Assembly: GCF_039521925.1 (NCBI RefSeq)
Contig: NZ_BAAACY010000019.1
Coordinates: forward strand, 1-64,000
Direction: 5' to 3'
Origin: Virgibacillus salarius
GTDB lineage: Bacteria; Bacillota; Bacilli; Bacillales; Amphibacillaceae
DNA: 64,000 nt
Shown here: piece by piece, positions 28,235-38,648 of the stretch
Layout: each line of letters begins with the position of its first letter
Position numbering within the stretch: the first letter of the stretch is position 1
Position numbers and translations under genes: made by a program
The notes under the pieces: generated by a model
What the model saw: the letters and a program-made list of their open reading frames with translations, nothing else
The model's database searches: none
What the model was told of the DNA's origin: nothing

Positions 28235-28277
28235 GGCTTTCACATTTTAACTGAACTGTTGTTTTGATGTGAAAGCC
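28235..28277 (+). terminator. Hairpin after rpoC
   Basis: An 11-base perfect stem GGCTTTCACAT/ATGTGAAAGCC encloses a 21-base loop just after the rpoC stop. No T-tract follows, so it may be a processing structure or a weak terminator. Confidence 0.55.
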
Positions 28278-28343
28278 AAGCTTATACAGTATTCAATAGG
28301 ACAAGTGATCTTAAATCGGAAGTGCAAAAATATCTATTTGATA

Positions 28344-28372
28344 TTGACATTAAAAAATGTGAGTGATAGAAT
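28344..28372 (+). promoter_or_regulatory. Promoter of the str operon
   Basis: TTGACA (28344-28349), 17 bases, then TAGAAT (28367-28372), upstream of the L7Ae-like gene, rpsL, rpsG and fusA. Confidence 0.8.
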
Positions 28373-28417
28373 ATTCAAGGTGCTTCCGATTATACTTGTT
28401 ACTTTGGAGGATATGAA

Positions 28418-28672
28418 ATGTCTTATGAAAAAGTAATGCAAGTTCAATCACGAATAATTATCGGAACAAAGCAGACACTTAAAGCCATGAAAAATGGTGA
28501 AATAAGTGAAGTGTTTATTGCTGATGATGCTGATCAACATATGACACAAAAAGTCGTAAGTTTGGCTAAGGAGCTTGGCATCCCTTGTCAGTATGTAGAT
28601 TCCAAGAAAAAACTTGGGGTTGCATGTGGCATAGAGGTAGGTGCATCAACCGCAGCAGTAAAGCATGAATAG
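28418..28672 (+). CDS. rplGB: L7Ae-family K-turn RNA-binding protein (YbxF)
   Basis: The 84-residue protein belongs to the L7Ae/L30e fold: RIIIGTKQTLKAMKNGEISE and GIPCQYVDSKKKLGVACG. B. subtilis YbxF binds kink-turn RNA in vitro and associates with ribosomes in log phase. ATG 28418 follows TTGGAGGAT. It opens the str operon, as in B. subtilis. Confidence 0.92.
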   Translation: MSYEKVMQVQSRIIIGTKQTLKAMKNGEISEVFIADDADQHMTQKVVSLAKELGIPCQYVDSKKKLGVACGIEVGASTAAVKHE

Positions 28673-28801
28673 TTTTAGCGAATCTTTCGTTGAAGCTTTG
28701 TTTTTTGCCAAAAGATGAACCACCTGGATGTGTGGGATTACAAACCCCGCGCAAAACATTAGCTAAACAGATGATATAGATTATGAAGGGAGGAAAATAC
28801 A

Positions 28802-29215
28802 ATGCCTACTATTAACCAGCTTGTACGCAAAGGACGCGTAAGCAAACCAAAGAAGTCTGACTCTCCAGCACTTAACAAAGGGTACAATAGTTTTAAGAAG
28901 AAACTAACGGACCAAAACTCACCACAAAAACGTGGGGTATGTACTCGTGTTGGTACACTAACACCTAAGAAGCCGAACTCAGCACTTCGTAAATATGCTC
29001 GTGTACGTCTATCTAACAATATGGAAGTAACTGCATATATCCCTGGAATTGGTCACAACCTTCAGGAGCACAGTGTTGTACTTCTACGTGGAGGTCGTGT
29101 TAAAGACTTACCTGGTGTTCGCTATCACATTGTTCGTGGTGCGCTAGACACTGCGGGTGTTGAAGGACGTCAACAAGGTCGTTCTAAATACGGTACCAAA
29201 AAACCGAAGCAATAA
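28802..29215 (+). CDS. rpsL: 30S ribosomal protein S12
   Basis: The 137-residue protein carries the decoding-site loops TPKKPNSALRKYARVRL and LRGGRVKDLPGVRYH. The two lysines that mutate to streptomycin resistance are both wild type. The start is ATG 28802 behind GGGAGGAAA. It is the second gene of the str operon. Confidence 0.97.
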   Translation: MPTINQLVRKGRVSKPKKSDSPALNKGYNSFKKKLTDQNSPQKRGVCTRVGTLTPKKPNSALRKYARVRLSNNMEVTAYIPGIGHNLQEHSVVLLRGGRVKDLPGVRYHIVRGALDTAGVEGRQQGRSKYGTKKPKQ

Positions 29216-29259
29216 GTAACTGATTAACTCATTCAAATAGAAGAAAGGAGGAAGGACAT

Positions 29260-29730
29260 ATGCCACGTAAAGGACCAGTACCTAAACGCGATGTCTTGCC
29301 AGATCCACTTTATAAATCCAAACTAGTGACTCGTTTAATCAACCAGATCATGATTGACGGAAAAAGAGGTAAAGCGCAAAAAATTCTTTACAATGCATTT
29401 GAATTAGTTTCTGAAAGAAGCGGACAAAATGCAATGGAAGTTTTTGAACAGGCAATGAAGAATGTAATGCCGGTGCTAGAAGTACGTGCTCGTCGTGTTG
29501 GTGGTTCAAACTACCAAGTACCGATGGAAGTACGCCCAGAACGTCGTCAAGCATTAGGACTTCGTTATATTGTAAACTACTCTCGTCTACGCGGAGAGAA
29601 AACAATGGAAGAACGACTAGCAAATGAAATCTTAGATGCTTCTAATAATACAGGTGCTTCCGTTAAAAAACGCGAAGAAATGCACAAAATGGCAGAAGCG
29701 AACAAAGCATTCGCTCACTATCGCTGGTAA
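29260..29730 (+). CDS. rpsG: 30S ribosomal protein S7
   Basis: The 156-residue protein starts MPRKGPVPKRDVLPDP and has the conserved RRVGGSNYQVPMEVRPERR segment. S7 nucleates assembly of the 30S head and, in E. coli, represses the str operon. The ribosome-binding site AAAGGAGGAA is near perfect. Confidence 0.97.
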   Translation: MPRKGPVPKRDVLPDPLYKSKLVTRLINQIMIDGKRGKAQKILYNAFELVSERSGQNAMEVFEQAMKNVMPVLEVRARRVGGSNYQVPMEVRPERRQALGLRYIVNYSRLRGEKTMEERLANEILDASNNTGASVKKREEMHKMAEANKAFAHYRW

Positions 29731-29766
29731 GATAAAACAAACCCAAGCTAGGAAGGAGAAGAATAC

Positions 29767-31845
29767 ATGGCTAGAGAGTTCTCCTTGGAAAAGACGCGTA
29801 ATATTGGTATTATGGCACACATTGATGCAGGTAAGACCACTACTACTGAGCGTATTCTTTTCTATACAGGACGTATTCATAAAATTGGTGAAACACACGA
29901 AGGTGCTTCGCAAATGGACTGGATGGAGCAGGAGCAAGAGCGTGGAATTACAATTACTTCCGCTGCAACAACTGCTGCATGGAAAGAACATCGTATCAAT
30001 ATTATTGATACACCGGGTCACGTAGACTTCACTGTAGAGGTTGAACGTTCCCTACGCGTGCTTGACGGAGCAGTAACAGTACTTGATGCTCAATCTGGTG
30101 TTGAGCCACAAACTGAAACAGTATGGCGTCAAGCAACAACCTATGGTGTACCAAGAATCGTATTCATTAATAAAATGGATAAAATTGGTGCAGATTTCCT
30201 TTACTCAACAGGTACGCTAAAAGAGCGTTTAGGTGCAAATGCACATCCTGTTCAGTTACCAATCGGTGCTGAAGATAACTTTGAAGGAATCATTGACCTA
30301 ATCACGATGGAAGCATTCTTTTATGAGGATGATTTGGGAACTCGTGCTGAGGCTCGTGACATTCCTGATGAGTATAAAGAAAAAGCAGAAGAGCTACGCG
30401 GCAGCTTGATCGAAGCTGTATCTGAGCTTGATGAAGAATTGATGATGAAGTATCTAGAAGGAGAAGAAATCTCTAACGATGAACTGAAAGCAGCAATTCG
30501 TCAAGCTACATTGAATGTAGAATTTTACCCAGTATATGCTGGTTCAGCTTTCAAAAACAAAGGTGTTCAGTTAATGCTTGATGGTGTACTTGATTATCTA
30601 CCTGCTCCAACAGACGTTGCTGCAATTGAGGGTATCGTTCCTCGAACAGAAGAGAAGGTAACTCGTCCTTCTGATGATAATGCACCGTTCTCTGCTTTAG
30701 CATTTAAAGTAATGACAGACCCTTATGTTGGTAAGCTTACTTTCTTCCGCGTATATTCTGGAACATTAGATTCAGGTTCCTATGTGAAAAACTCTGTAAA
30801 GGATAAGCGTGAACGTGTAGGACGTATCCTGCAAATGCACGCAAATTCCCGTGAAGAGATTTCTCGCGTATACTCTGGTGAGATCGCAGCAGCTGTTGGT
30901 TTGAAAGACACAACTACTGGTGACACTCTATGTGATGAAAAGGATTTAGTTATTCTTGAGTCAATGGACTTCCCAACACCAGTAATTGGCGTAGCTATTG
31001 AACCGAAGACAAAAGCAGACCAAGATAAAATGGGTATTGCTTTAGCTAAGCTTGCTGAAGAGGATCCAACGTTTAAAACGGAAACAAACGAAGAAACCGG
31101 CCAAACAATTATTTCAGGTATGGGTGAGCTTCACCTAGATATCATTGTTGACCGATTAAAGCGTGAGTTTAAAGTAGAAGCAAATGTTGGTGCCCCTCAG
31201 GTTGCTTACCGTGAAACGTTCCGTGCATCTGCTGAAGTCGAAGGTAAATTCGTACGTCAGTCTGGTGGACGCGGTCAATATGGTCACGTATGGGTTAAAT
31301 TCGAACCAAACGAAGAAGGCGCTGGATTCGAATTTGAAAACAAAATTGTTGGTGGTGTTGTACCACGTGAATACATCCCTTCTGTTGAAGCTGGAATTGA
31401 AGAATCAATGGAAAATGGTGTATTAGCCGGTTACCCACTAATTGATATAAAAGCTACATTATATGATGGAAGCTACCATGACGTTGACTCTAACGAAATG
31501 GCATTTAAGATTGCGGCATCCATGGCTTTGAAAGCAGCTAAGAACAAATGTAACCCTGTTTTACTAGAGCCAATTGCTAAGGTTGAAATTGTTATCCCAG
31601 AAGAATACATGGGAGATATTATGGGAGATGTTACCTCTCGTCGTGGTCGTGTGGAAGGAATGGAAGCACGTGGACCTCTTCAAGTTGTGAGAGGATTTGT
31701 GCCTCTATCTGAAATGTTCGGTTACGCAACTGCGTTACGTTCGAACACACAAGGACGCGGAACATTCACTATGCATTTTGACCATTATGAAGAAGTACCG
31801 AAGAGTATTTCTGAAGAAATTATTAAGAAAAATGCTGGTGAATAA
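29767..31845 (+). CDS. fusA: Elongation factor G
   Basis: The 692-residue translocase has the GTPase motifs AHIDAGKTTTTER (P-loop), RGITITSAATT (switch I), DTPGHVDFTVEVERSL (G3) and NKMDK (G4), then domains II-V ending with the IV/V elements SRRGRVEGMEARG. The start is ATG 29767 behind AAGGAGAAG. Residues commonly altered in fusidic-acid resistance were not checked one by one. Confidence 0.98.
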   Translation: MAREFSLEKTRNIGIMAHIDAGKTTTTERILFYTGRIHKIGETHEGASQMDWMEQEQERGITITSAATTAAWKEHRINIIDTPGHVDFTVEVERSLRVLDGAVTVLDAQSGVEPQTETVWRQATTYGVPRIVFINKMDKIGADFLYSTGTLKERLGANAHPVQLPIGAEDNFEGIIDLITMEAFFYEDDLGTRAEARDIPDEYKEKAEELRGSLIEAVSELDEELMMKYLEGEEISNDELKAAIRQATLNVEFYPVYAGSAFKNKGVQLMLDGVLDYLPAPTDVAAIEGIVPRTEEKVTRPSDDNAPFSALAFKVMTDPYVGKLTFFRVYSGTLDSGSYVKNSVKDKRERVGRILQMHANSREEISRVYSGEIAAAVGLKDTTTGDTLCDEKDLVILESMDFPTPVIGVAIEPKTKADQDKMGIALAKLAEEDPTFKTETNEETGQTIISGMGELHLDIIVDRLKREFKVEANVGAPQVAYRETFRASAEVEGKFVRQSGGRGQYGHVWVKFEPNEEGAGFEFENKIVGGVVPREYIPSVEAGIEESMENGVLAGYPLIDIKATLYDGSYHDVDSNEMAFKIAASMALKAAKNKCNPVLLEPIAKVEIVIPEEYMGDIMGDVTSRRGRVEGMEARGPLQVVRGFVPLSEMFGYATALRSNTQGRGTFTMHFDHYEEVPKSISEEIIKKNAGE

Positions 31846-31885
31846 TTGATTTTTTGATAAATCTAAAGTATAACTTGTATTGAAG

Positions 31886-31918
31886 GCAAAGAAATGATGT
31901 CTATCATTGTTTCTTTGC
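31886..31918 (+). terminator. Hairpin between fusA and tuf
   Basis: GCAAAGAAA (31886-31894) pairs with TTTCTTTGC (31910-31918), and the inner TGAT/ATCA extends it. There is no clear T-tract after it, so it may stabilise or process the mRNA rather than terminate. Confidence 0.5.
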
Positions 31919-31970
31919 ACATCATAAAATTACAAAAAACACTTTTACTTATTTAAAGGAGGAACTATAA

Positions 31971-33161
<1,191 letters not shown>

Positions 33162-33176
33162 TTAATGCTATAATAT

Positions 33177-33220
33177 AAAGCACAGCTGGCGTGACGACGC
33201 TATCTGTGCTTTGTTTTTTT
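33177..33220 (+). terminator. Terminator after tuf
   Basis: Arms AAAGCACAG (33177-33185) and CTGTGCTTT (33204-33212) with a T-run (33214-33220) close the str operon. The gap from here to 33406 is AT-rich and empty of genes. Confidence 0.9.
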
Positions 33221-33406
33221 ATATGATGAACCGTTAAATAGTAAATCTAATAATAATGAAATAGATGAATCTTATAATATTTTAAACTGTAATAGCTAGA
33301 ATTTCTACGATTTTCCAGTTTTATTTTAGTATAATCCCTTGAAATCACTAGCTAGAACACGTATAATACATAGATGTGCAATTCCCTAGAATTTATGTAT
33401 AAAGGG

Positions 33407-33530
33407 TTGCATTGACCAGTTTTTTTCTATATAATAAGAATGTTGGTCATCAGAGGCGATGAAACGGAAGGTTGTTGGCACACCCGGCCCCTTTGCCATG
33501 GCTGGTTGTTAAGAAATTTCCGTGGAGTAT
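33407..33530 (+). promoter_or_regulatory. S10 operon promoter and leader
   Basis: TTGCAT (33407-33412), 17 bases, TATAAT (33430-33435) form a good promoter. The leader that follows can fold into a long hairpin closed by ACGGAA (33464-33469) and TTCCGT (33518-33523), with GGC/GCC-rich inner arms. Leaders before rpsJ are sites of ribosomal-protein feedback in bacteria, but the ligand here is unknown. Confidence 0.65.
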
Positions 33531-33566
33531 GTCTATACAAATATGGGCGAAAAAGGAGGGAAAATA

Positions 33567-33875
33567 ATGGCAAAAGAAAAAATCAGAATCCGTTTAAAAG
33601 CTTATGATCACCGTATTCTAGATCAATCAGCTGAGAAAATTGTAGATACTGCGAAGCGTTCAGGTGCAAATGTGTCTGGTCCAATTCCGCTACCTACAGA
33701 AAAATCAGTTTACACTGTACTACGTGCGGTTCATAAATATAAGGATTCACGTGAACAATTCGAAATGCGTACACATAAGCGTCTAATCGACATTGTTAAT
33801 CCTACACCACAAACAGTTGATTCACTAATGCGTCTTGACTTACCATCTGGTGTAGATATCGAAATCAAACTATAA
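33567..33875 (+). CDS. rpsJ: 30S ribosomal protein S10 (NusE)
   Basis: The 102-residue protein is standard S10 (KIRIRLKAYDHRILDQSAEK), which also acts with NusB in antitermination. ATG 33567 follows AGGAGGGAAAATA. The track start 15 codons upstream lies in the leader and is rejected. It heads the S10-spc-alpha gene cluster. Confidence 0.97.
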   Translation: MAKEKIRIRLKAYDHRILDQSAEKIVDTAKRSGANVSGPIPLPTEKSVYTVLRAVHKYKDSREQFEMRTHKRLIDIVNPTPQTVDSLMRLDLPSGVDIEIKL

Positions 33876-33903
33876 TTTTTGTTTTAAATAGGAGGTGTAA
33901 CGG

Positions 33904-34533
33904 ATGACGAAAGGAATCTTAGGTCGTAAAATCGGCATGACTCAGCTATTTTCTGAAACTGGAGAGTTAATCCCTGTTACAGTTATTCAAGCTGAGCCAA
34001 ATGTGGTATTGCAAAAAAGAACGTTAGAGAATGATGGTTACGAAGCGCTACAACTCGGTTTTGCTGATGCGAAGGAATCACGTACTAACAAAGCGGAAAA
34101 AGGTCATGCTGAAAAAGCAAACACAACCCCTAAGCGCTACGTTCGTGAAATCCGTAACGCAAATCTTGATGAATATGAAGTAGGTCAAGAAATCAGCGTT
34201 AATGTTTTTGAAGCTGGAGATAAAATCGATGTAACTGGTACAACAAAAGGGAAAGGATTCCAAGGTTCCATTAAGCGTCACAACCAACAACGTGGCCCAA
34301 TGTCCCATGGATCTCATTACCACAGAAGCCCGGGTTCTCTTGGTGCTGTTGACCCAATGCGTGTATTTAAAGGAAGACCACTTCCAGGGCGTATGGGTGG
34401 CGATCAAGTAACGATTCAAAACCTAGAAATTGTCAATGTAGATGAAGAACGCAATCTACTTTTAGTCAAAGGTAATGTTCCAGGTGCAAAAAAATCATTC
34501 GTAAAAATCACGAGTGCAATTAAGGCTAACTAA
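33904..34533 (+). CDS. rplC: 50S ribosomal protein L3
   Basis: The 209-residue protein begins TKGILGRKIGMTQLFSE and has the long loop GSIKRHNQQRGPMSHGSHYH that reaches toward the peptidyl-transferase centre. It is an early 50S assembly protein. A near-perfect TAGGAGGTGTAA precedes ATG 33904. Confidence 0.97.
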   Translation: MTKGILGRKIGMTQLFSETGELIPVTVIQAEPNVVLQKRTLENDGYEALQLGFADAKESRTNKAEKGHAEKANTTPKRYVREIRNANLDEYEVGQEISVNVFEAGDKIDVTGTTKGKGFQGSIKRHNQQRGPMSHGSHYHRSPGSLGAVDPMRVFKGRPLPGRMGGDQVTIQNLEIVNVDEERNLLLVKGNVPGAKKSFVKITSAIKAN

Positions 34534-34559
34534 TCATACACACGAAGGGAGGATATGTC

Positions 34560-35183
34560 ATGCCTAAAGTAGCACTATTAAAACAAGACGGTACAAAAGC
34601 TGGTGATATGGAATTAAATGATTCTGTATTCGGCATTGAACCAAACACACATGTTTTACATGAAGCAGTAGTAATGCAACGTGCGTCTTTACGTCAAGGT
34701 ACGCATGCGGTAAAAAACCGTTCTGAAGTACGTGGTGGTGGTCGTAAACCATGGCGTCAAAAAGGAACTGGTCGTGCACGTCAAGGTTCTATTCGTTCTC
34801 CACAATGGGTTGGCGGTGGAACTGTATTCGGACCAACACCGCGCAGTTACAGCTACAAATTACCAAAGAAAGTCCGTCGTCTAGCGCTAAAATCTGCACT
34901 ATCTTCAAAGGTAAACGAAGATAACCTTGTAGTTTTGGAAAGTATCGTAATGGATACTCCAAAAACGAAAGAAATAGTTAAGATGCTAGATGCATTGAAT
35001 GTTGATACAAAAGCATTGATTGTAGTTTCTGAAAAAGATGAGTCAGTTATCCGCTCAGCAAACAACTTGCAATCTGTTAATGTTCTAACTGTAGAAGAGC
35101 TAAATATTCTAGACTTGCTTGGACATGACAAGCTGATCCTAACGAAGGATGCAGCTGAAAAAGCAGGGGAGGTGCTTGCATAA
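34560..35183 (+). CDS. rplD: 50S ribosomal protein L4
   Basis: The 207-residue protein has the extended loop with GGGRKPWRQKGTGRARQGS that lines the exit tunnel. Macrolide-contact residues in this loop look wild type. Its stop overlaps the rplW start by one base (TAATG), so the two are coupled. Confidence 0.97.
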   Translation: MPKVALLKQDGTKAGDMELNDSVFGIEPNTHVLHEAVVMQRASLRQGTHAVKNRSEVRGGGRKPWRQKGTGRARQGSIRSPQWVGGGTVFGPTPRSYSYKLPKKVRRLALKSALSSKVNEDNLVVLESIVMDTPKTKEIVKMLDALNVDTKALIVVSEKDESVIRSANNLQSVNVLTVEELNILDLLGHDKLILTKDAAEKAGEVLA

Positions 35184-35470
35184 TGAAAGATCCACGTGAT
35201 ATTATTAAGCGCCCTGTCATCACTGAGAACTCAGCTGATTTAATGGCAGAAAAGAAATACACGTTTGAAGTAAGCCCTAAAGCTAACAAAACAGAAATTA
35301 AAAACGCTGTTGAACTAGTTTTTGGAGTGAAAGTAGAAAAAGTAAACACAATGAACTTAAAAGGTAAATTCAAGCGAATGGGACGTTACGGTGGGTATCG
35401 TTCAGACCGCAAAAAAGCTATCGTACAGCTTTCAGAAGATAGTAAAGAACTAGACTTCTTTGAAGCATAA
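35183..35470 (+). CDS. rplW: 50S ribosomal protein L23
   Basis: The 95-residue protein matches L23 (DIIKRPVITENSADLM and FGVKVEKVNTMNLKGK). L23 sits at the tunnel exit and is the docking site for trigger factor and SRP. It is translationally coupled to rplD. Confidence 0.97.
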   Translation: MKDPRDIIKRPVITENSADLMAEKKYTFEVSPKANKTEIKNAVELVFGVKVEKVNTMNLKGKFKRMGRYGGYRSDRKKAIVQLSEDSKELDFFEA

Positions 35471-35501
35471 CAAAAGAATTTTGTGAAGGAGGGAAAACAA
35501 G

Positions 35502-36332
35502 ATGGCGATTAAAAAGTTCAAACCGACGTCAAATGGTAGACGTAATATGTCCGTATCTGATTTTGCAGAAATCACCACAGATACGCCAGAAAAATCCCTT
35601 TTAAGCCCGCTTTACAAACGTGGTGGTCGTAATAATCAAGGGAAATTAACTGTTCGTCATCAAGGTGGCGGCCATAAGCGTCAATACCGTATCATCGATT
35701 TCAAACGTGATAAAGATGGTATACCAGGACGCGTTGCTACTGTTGAATATGATCCGAACCGTTCAGCTAATATTGCATTAATTCATTATGCTGATGGTGA
35801 AAAACGTTATATTCTAGCACCAAAAGGAATCAAAGTAGGTCAGGAAATTGAATCTGGCGAAGGTGCTGATATTAAATTAGGAAATGCTCTACCACTAGCA
35901 AATATTCCAGTTGGTACGATCATTCACAATGTTGAATTAAAGCCAGGACGCGGCGGACAGCTTGCTCGTTCAGCTGGTGCTGAAGCTCAAATCCTTGGAC
36001 GTGAAGAGAAGTACACATTGGTTCGTTTAGCATCAGGGGAAGTTCGTTTAGTATTATCTACTTGTCGTGCTACTGTAGGTCAAGTTGGTAACATCGAACA
36101 TGAGCTTGTTCGTGTTGGTAAAGCAGGACGTTCTCGTTGGTTAGGCAAGCGCCCAACTGTACGTGGATCTGTTATGAACCCGAATGATCACCCACACGGT
36201 GGTGGTGAAGGACGTGCGCCAATCGGACGTAAATCACCAATGTCACCTTGGGGTAAACCAACCCTTGGATATAAAACACGTAAACGCAACAAGCCGTCTG
36301 ATAAATATATCGTTCGTAAGCGTAAAAAATAA
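35502..36332 (+). CDS. rplB: 50S ribosomal protein L2
   Basis: The 276-residue protein has IKKFKPTSNGRRNMSV at its start and the conserved MNPNDHPHGGGEGRAPIG with the His needed for peptidyl-transferase function. The ribosome-binding site is GAAGGAGGGA. It is typical in length. Confidence 0.98.
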   Translation: MAIKKFKPTSNGRRNMSVSDFAEITTDTPEKSLLSPLYKRGGRNNQGKLTVRHQGGGHKRQYRIIDFKRDKDGIPGRVATVEYDPNRSANIALIHYADGEKRYILAPKGIKVGQEIESGEGADIKLGNALPLANIPVGTIIHNVELKPGRGGQLARSAGAEAQILGREEKYTLVRLASGEVRLVLSTCRATVGQVGNIEHELVRVGKAGRSRWLGKRPTVRGSVMNPNDHPHGGGEGRAPIGRKSPMSPWGKPTLGYKTRKRNKPSDKYIVRKRKK

Positions 36333-36389
36333 ACGAAAACTGTGGCGGGAAAAATTACCCGTCTCTCAAGTGCGAAAGGAGGTTTATCC

Positions 36390-36668
36390 ATGGGTCGCAG
36401 TTTGAAAAAAGGACCTTTTGCAGATGACCATCTGATGAAAAAGATTGAAGTTTTAAATGAAGGCGATAAAAAACAAGTAGTAAAGACTTGGTCTCGTCGC
36501 TCTACTATATTCCCTACTTTTGTCGGACATACGATTGCTGTTTATGACGGACGTAAACATGTTCCAGTATATATTACAGAAGACATGGTCGGACACAAAT
36601 TAGGAGAATTCGCGCCAACACGCACTTACAAAGGGCATGCCGGCGATGATAAGAAAACAAAACGCTAA
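36390..36668 (+). CDS. rpsS: 30S ribosomal protein S19
   Basis: The 92-residue protein begins GRSLKKGPFADDHLMKK, as in other Bacilli. ATG 36390 follows AAAGGAGGTTTATCC. The longer reading from 36342 adds 16 residues not found in S19 and is rejected. Confidence 0.97.
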   Translation: MGRSLKKGPFADDHLMKKIEVLNEGDKKQVVKTWSRRSTIFPTFVGHTIAVYDGRKHVPVYITEDMVGHKLGEFAPTRTYKGHAGDDKKTKR

Positions 36669-36686
36669 TGAGAGGAGGCACACAAC

Positions 36687-37028
36687 ATGCAAGCTAAAGC
36701 CGTTGCGAAATCGGTTCGTATTGCTCCTCGTAAAGTACGTTTAGTCGTTGATCTTATTCGAGGAAAAAATGTTGGTGAAGCAATTGCGATTTTACGCCAT
36801 ACACAGCGCGGTGCTTCTCCAGTCGTAGAAAAAGTTTTAAACTCTGCGATCGCTAATGCAGAGCATAACTACGAAATGGATACAGACAATCTAGTAGTTT
36901 CGGAAGCATTCGTAAACGAAGGTGCTACGTTGAAACGTTTCCGTCCACGTGCACAAGGACGTGCAAGCAGAATTAACAAGCGCACAAGCCACATCACAGT
37001 TGTGGTAACAGAAAAGAAGGAGGGATAG
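36687..37028 (+). CDS. rplV: 50S ribosomal protein L22
   Basis: The 113-residue protein has SVRIAPRKVRLVVDLIRGK and the beta-hairpin loop RPRAQGRASRINKRTSH that narrows the exit tunnel. No deletion of the macrolide-resistance type is seen in the loop. Confidence 0.97.
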   Translation: MQAKAVAKSVRIAPRKVRLVVDLIRGKNVGEAIAILRHTQRGASPVVEKVLNSAIANAEHNYEMDTDNLVVSEAFVNEGATLKRFRPRAQGRASRINKRTSHITVVVTEKKEG

Positions 37029-37031
37029 TCA

Positions 37032-37673
37032 GTGGGTCAAAAAGTAAATCCAACAGGTCTTCGCGTCGGTATTATTAAAGACTGGGAGTCTAAATGGTAC
37101 GCAGGCAAGGACTATGCAGACTTACTACACGAAGATATTAAAATTAGAGAATATCTTGAAAACCGCTTAAAAATTGCTGCTGTTTCTTCGATCGAAATAG
37201 AACGTGCAGCAAACCGCGTGAACATTACGATTCATACTGGTAAACCAGGTATGGTAATTGGTAAAGGCGGGTCAGAAGTAGAAGCACTACGTAAATCATT
37301 GAACAGCCTTACAGGCAAACGAGTTCATATCAATATCGTAGAAATCAAAAAAGTCGATATCGATGCAACATTAGTTGCTGAAAATATTGCTCGTCAATTA
37401 GAAAACCGTATTTCATTCCGTCGTGCTCAAAAACAAACCATTCAACGTGCAATGCGCGCTGGAGCAAAAGGGATTAAAACACAAGTATCTGGACGTCTTG
37501 GCGGAGCAGATATCGCTCGTGCGGAACATTATAGTGAAGGAACAGTACCACTACACACTTTACGTGCTGATATAGACTATGGTACAGCAGAAGCTGATAC
37601 AACCTATGGTAAATTAGGTGTAAAAGTGTGGATTTACCGTGGAGAAGTCCTTCCAACTAAATCAGAAAAATAA
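37032..37673 (+). CDS. rpsC: 30S ribosomal protein S3
   Basis: The 213-residue protein begins GQKVNPTGLRVGIIKDWESK and contains the KH domain with GKPGMVIGKGGSEVEALR. It forms part of the mRNA entry site. The start is GTG 37032, three bases after the rplV stop, with the site GAAGGAGGGA inside the rplV end. Confidence 0.97.
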   Translation: MGQKVNPTGLRVGIIKDWESKWYAGKDYADLLHEDIKIREYLENRLKIAAVSSIEIERAANRVNITIHTGKPGMVIGKGGSEVEALRKSLNSLTGKRVHINIVEIKKVDIDATLVAENIARQLENRISFRRAQKQTIQRAMRAGAKGIKTQVSGRLGGADIARAEHYSEGTVPLHTLRADIDYGTAEADTTYGKLGVKVWIYRGEVLPTKSEK

Positions 37674-37691
37674 GGAAGGGGGCAATGCATT

Positions 37692-38126
37692 ATGTTAATG
37701 CCTAAACGTGTGAAATATCGTAGACAACATCGTGGTAAAATGAGAGGCCAAGCTAAAGGCGGCACAACAGTAGCTTTCGGTGAATTTGGTCTGCAAGCAA
37801 CAGAAGCTTCATGGATTACTAGCCGTCAAATCGAGGCTGCTCGTATTGCAATGACTCGTTACATGAAACGTGGCGGTAAGGTTTGGATTAAAATCTTCCC
37901 AGACAAACCATACACTGCAAAACCCCTAGAGGTTCGAATGGGTTCCGGTAAAGGTGCTCCTGAAGGATGGGTAGCAGTAGTTAAGCCAGGGAAAATTATG
38001 TTTGAAATCGCAGGTGTATCAGAAGAGGTTGCTCGCGAAGCGTTGCGTCTTGCTTCTCATAAACTTCCGATCAAAACTAAGTTTGTAAAACGTGAAGAAA
38101 TTGGTGGTGAAAGCAATGAAGGCTAA
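37692..38126 (+). CDS. rplP: 50S ribosomal protein L16
   Basis: The 144-residue protein (MPKRVKYRRQHRGKMRG, then RYMKRGGKVWIKIFPDKPYT) is a late-assembly protein near the A site. ATG 37692 gives the family-standard MLMPKR start. Its end overlaps rpmC by 11 bases. Confidence 0.97.
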   Translation: MLMPKRVKYRRQHRGKMRGQAKGGTTVAFGEFGLQATEASWITSRQIEAARIAMTRYMKRGGKVWIKIFPDKPYTAKPLEVRMGSGKGAPEGWVAVVKPGKIMFEIAGVSEEVAREALRLASHKLPIKTKFVKREEIGGESNEG

Positions 38127-38316
38127 TGAAATTAGAGAACTAACCACTGCCGAAATTGAACAAAAAGTTAAATCGTTAAAAGAAGAACTATTTAATTTAC
38201 GCTTCCAACTTGCAACAGGCCAATTGGAAAACACTGCACGCATTCGTGAAGTTAGAAAGTCAATTGCACGTATGAAAACTGTAGTACGTCAACGTGAATT
38301 AAGCGTAAATAACTAG
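38116..38316 (+). CDS. rpmC: 50S ribosomal protein L29
   Basis: The 66-residue helical protein begins MKANEIRELTTAEIEQK. ATG 38116 is chosen behind GGTGGTGAAAG; the longer reading from 38092 is within rplP and not conserved. L29 lies beside L23 at the tunnel exit. Confidence 0.96.
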   Translation: MKANEIRELTTAEIEQKVKSLKEELFNLRFQLATGQLENTARIREVRKSIARMKTVVRQRELSVNN

Positions 38317-38343
38317 AAAATTGAAGAGGAGGTTAGCCTCGAT

Positions 38344-38607
38344 ATGACTGAACGTAATAATCGTAAAGTATACACAGGCCGTGTTGTTTCCGATAAAATG
38401 GATAAAACAATTACTGTTTTAGTTGAAACGTATAAGTTCCACAAGCTATACGGCAAACGTGTAAAATACTCTAAAAAGTTCAAAGCACATGATGAAAATA
38501 ACCAGGCTAAAACTGGTGACATTGTAAGTATCATGGAAACTCGTCCGCTATCAGCTACTAAGCGTTTTCGTCTAGTTGAAGTTGTTGAAGAAGCGGTAAT
38601 TATATAA
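38344..38607 (+). CDS. rpsQ: 30S ribosomal protein S17
   Basis: The 87-residue OB-fold protein (RKVYTGRVVSDKMDKTITVLV, split here as RKVYTGRVVSDKMDKTI) binds 16S rRNA early in assembly. ATG 38344 lies behind GAGGAGGTTAG. Length is typical. Confidence 0.97.
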   Translation: MTERNNRKVYTGRVVSDKMDKTITVLVETYKFHKLYGKRVKYSKKFKAHDENNQAKTGDIVSIMETRPLSATKRFRLVEVVEEAVII

Positions 38608-38648
38608 TATAGTTCGCTAAGGAAGATCCGAAGGGAGGTCACAGCGAT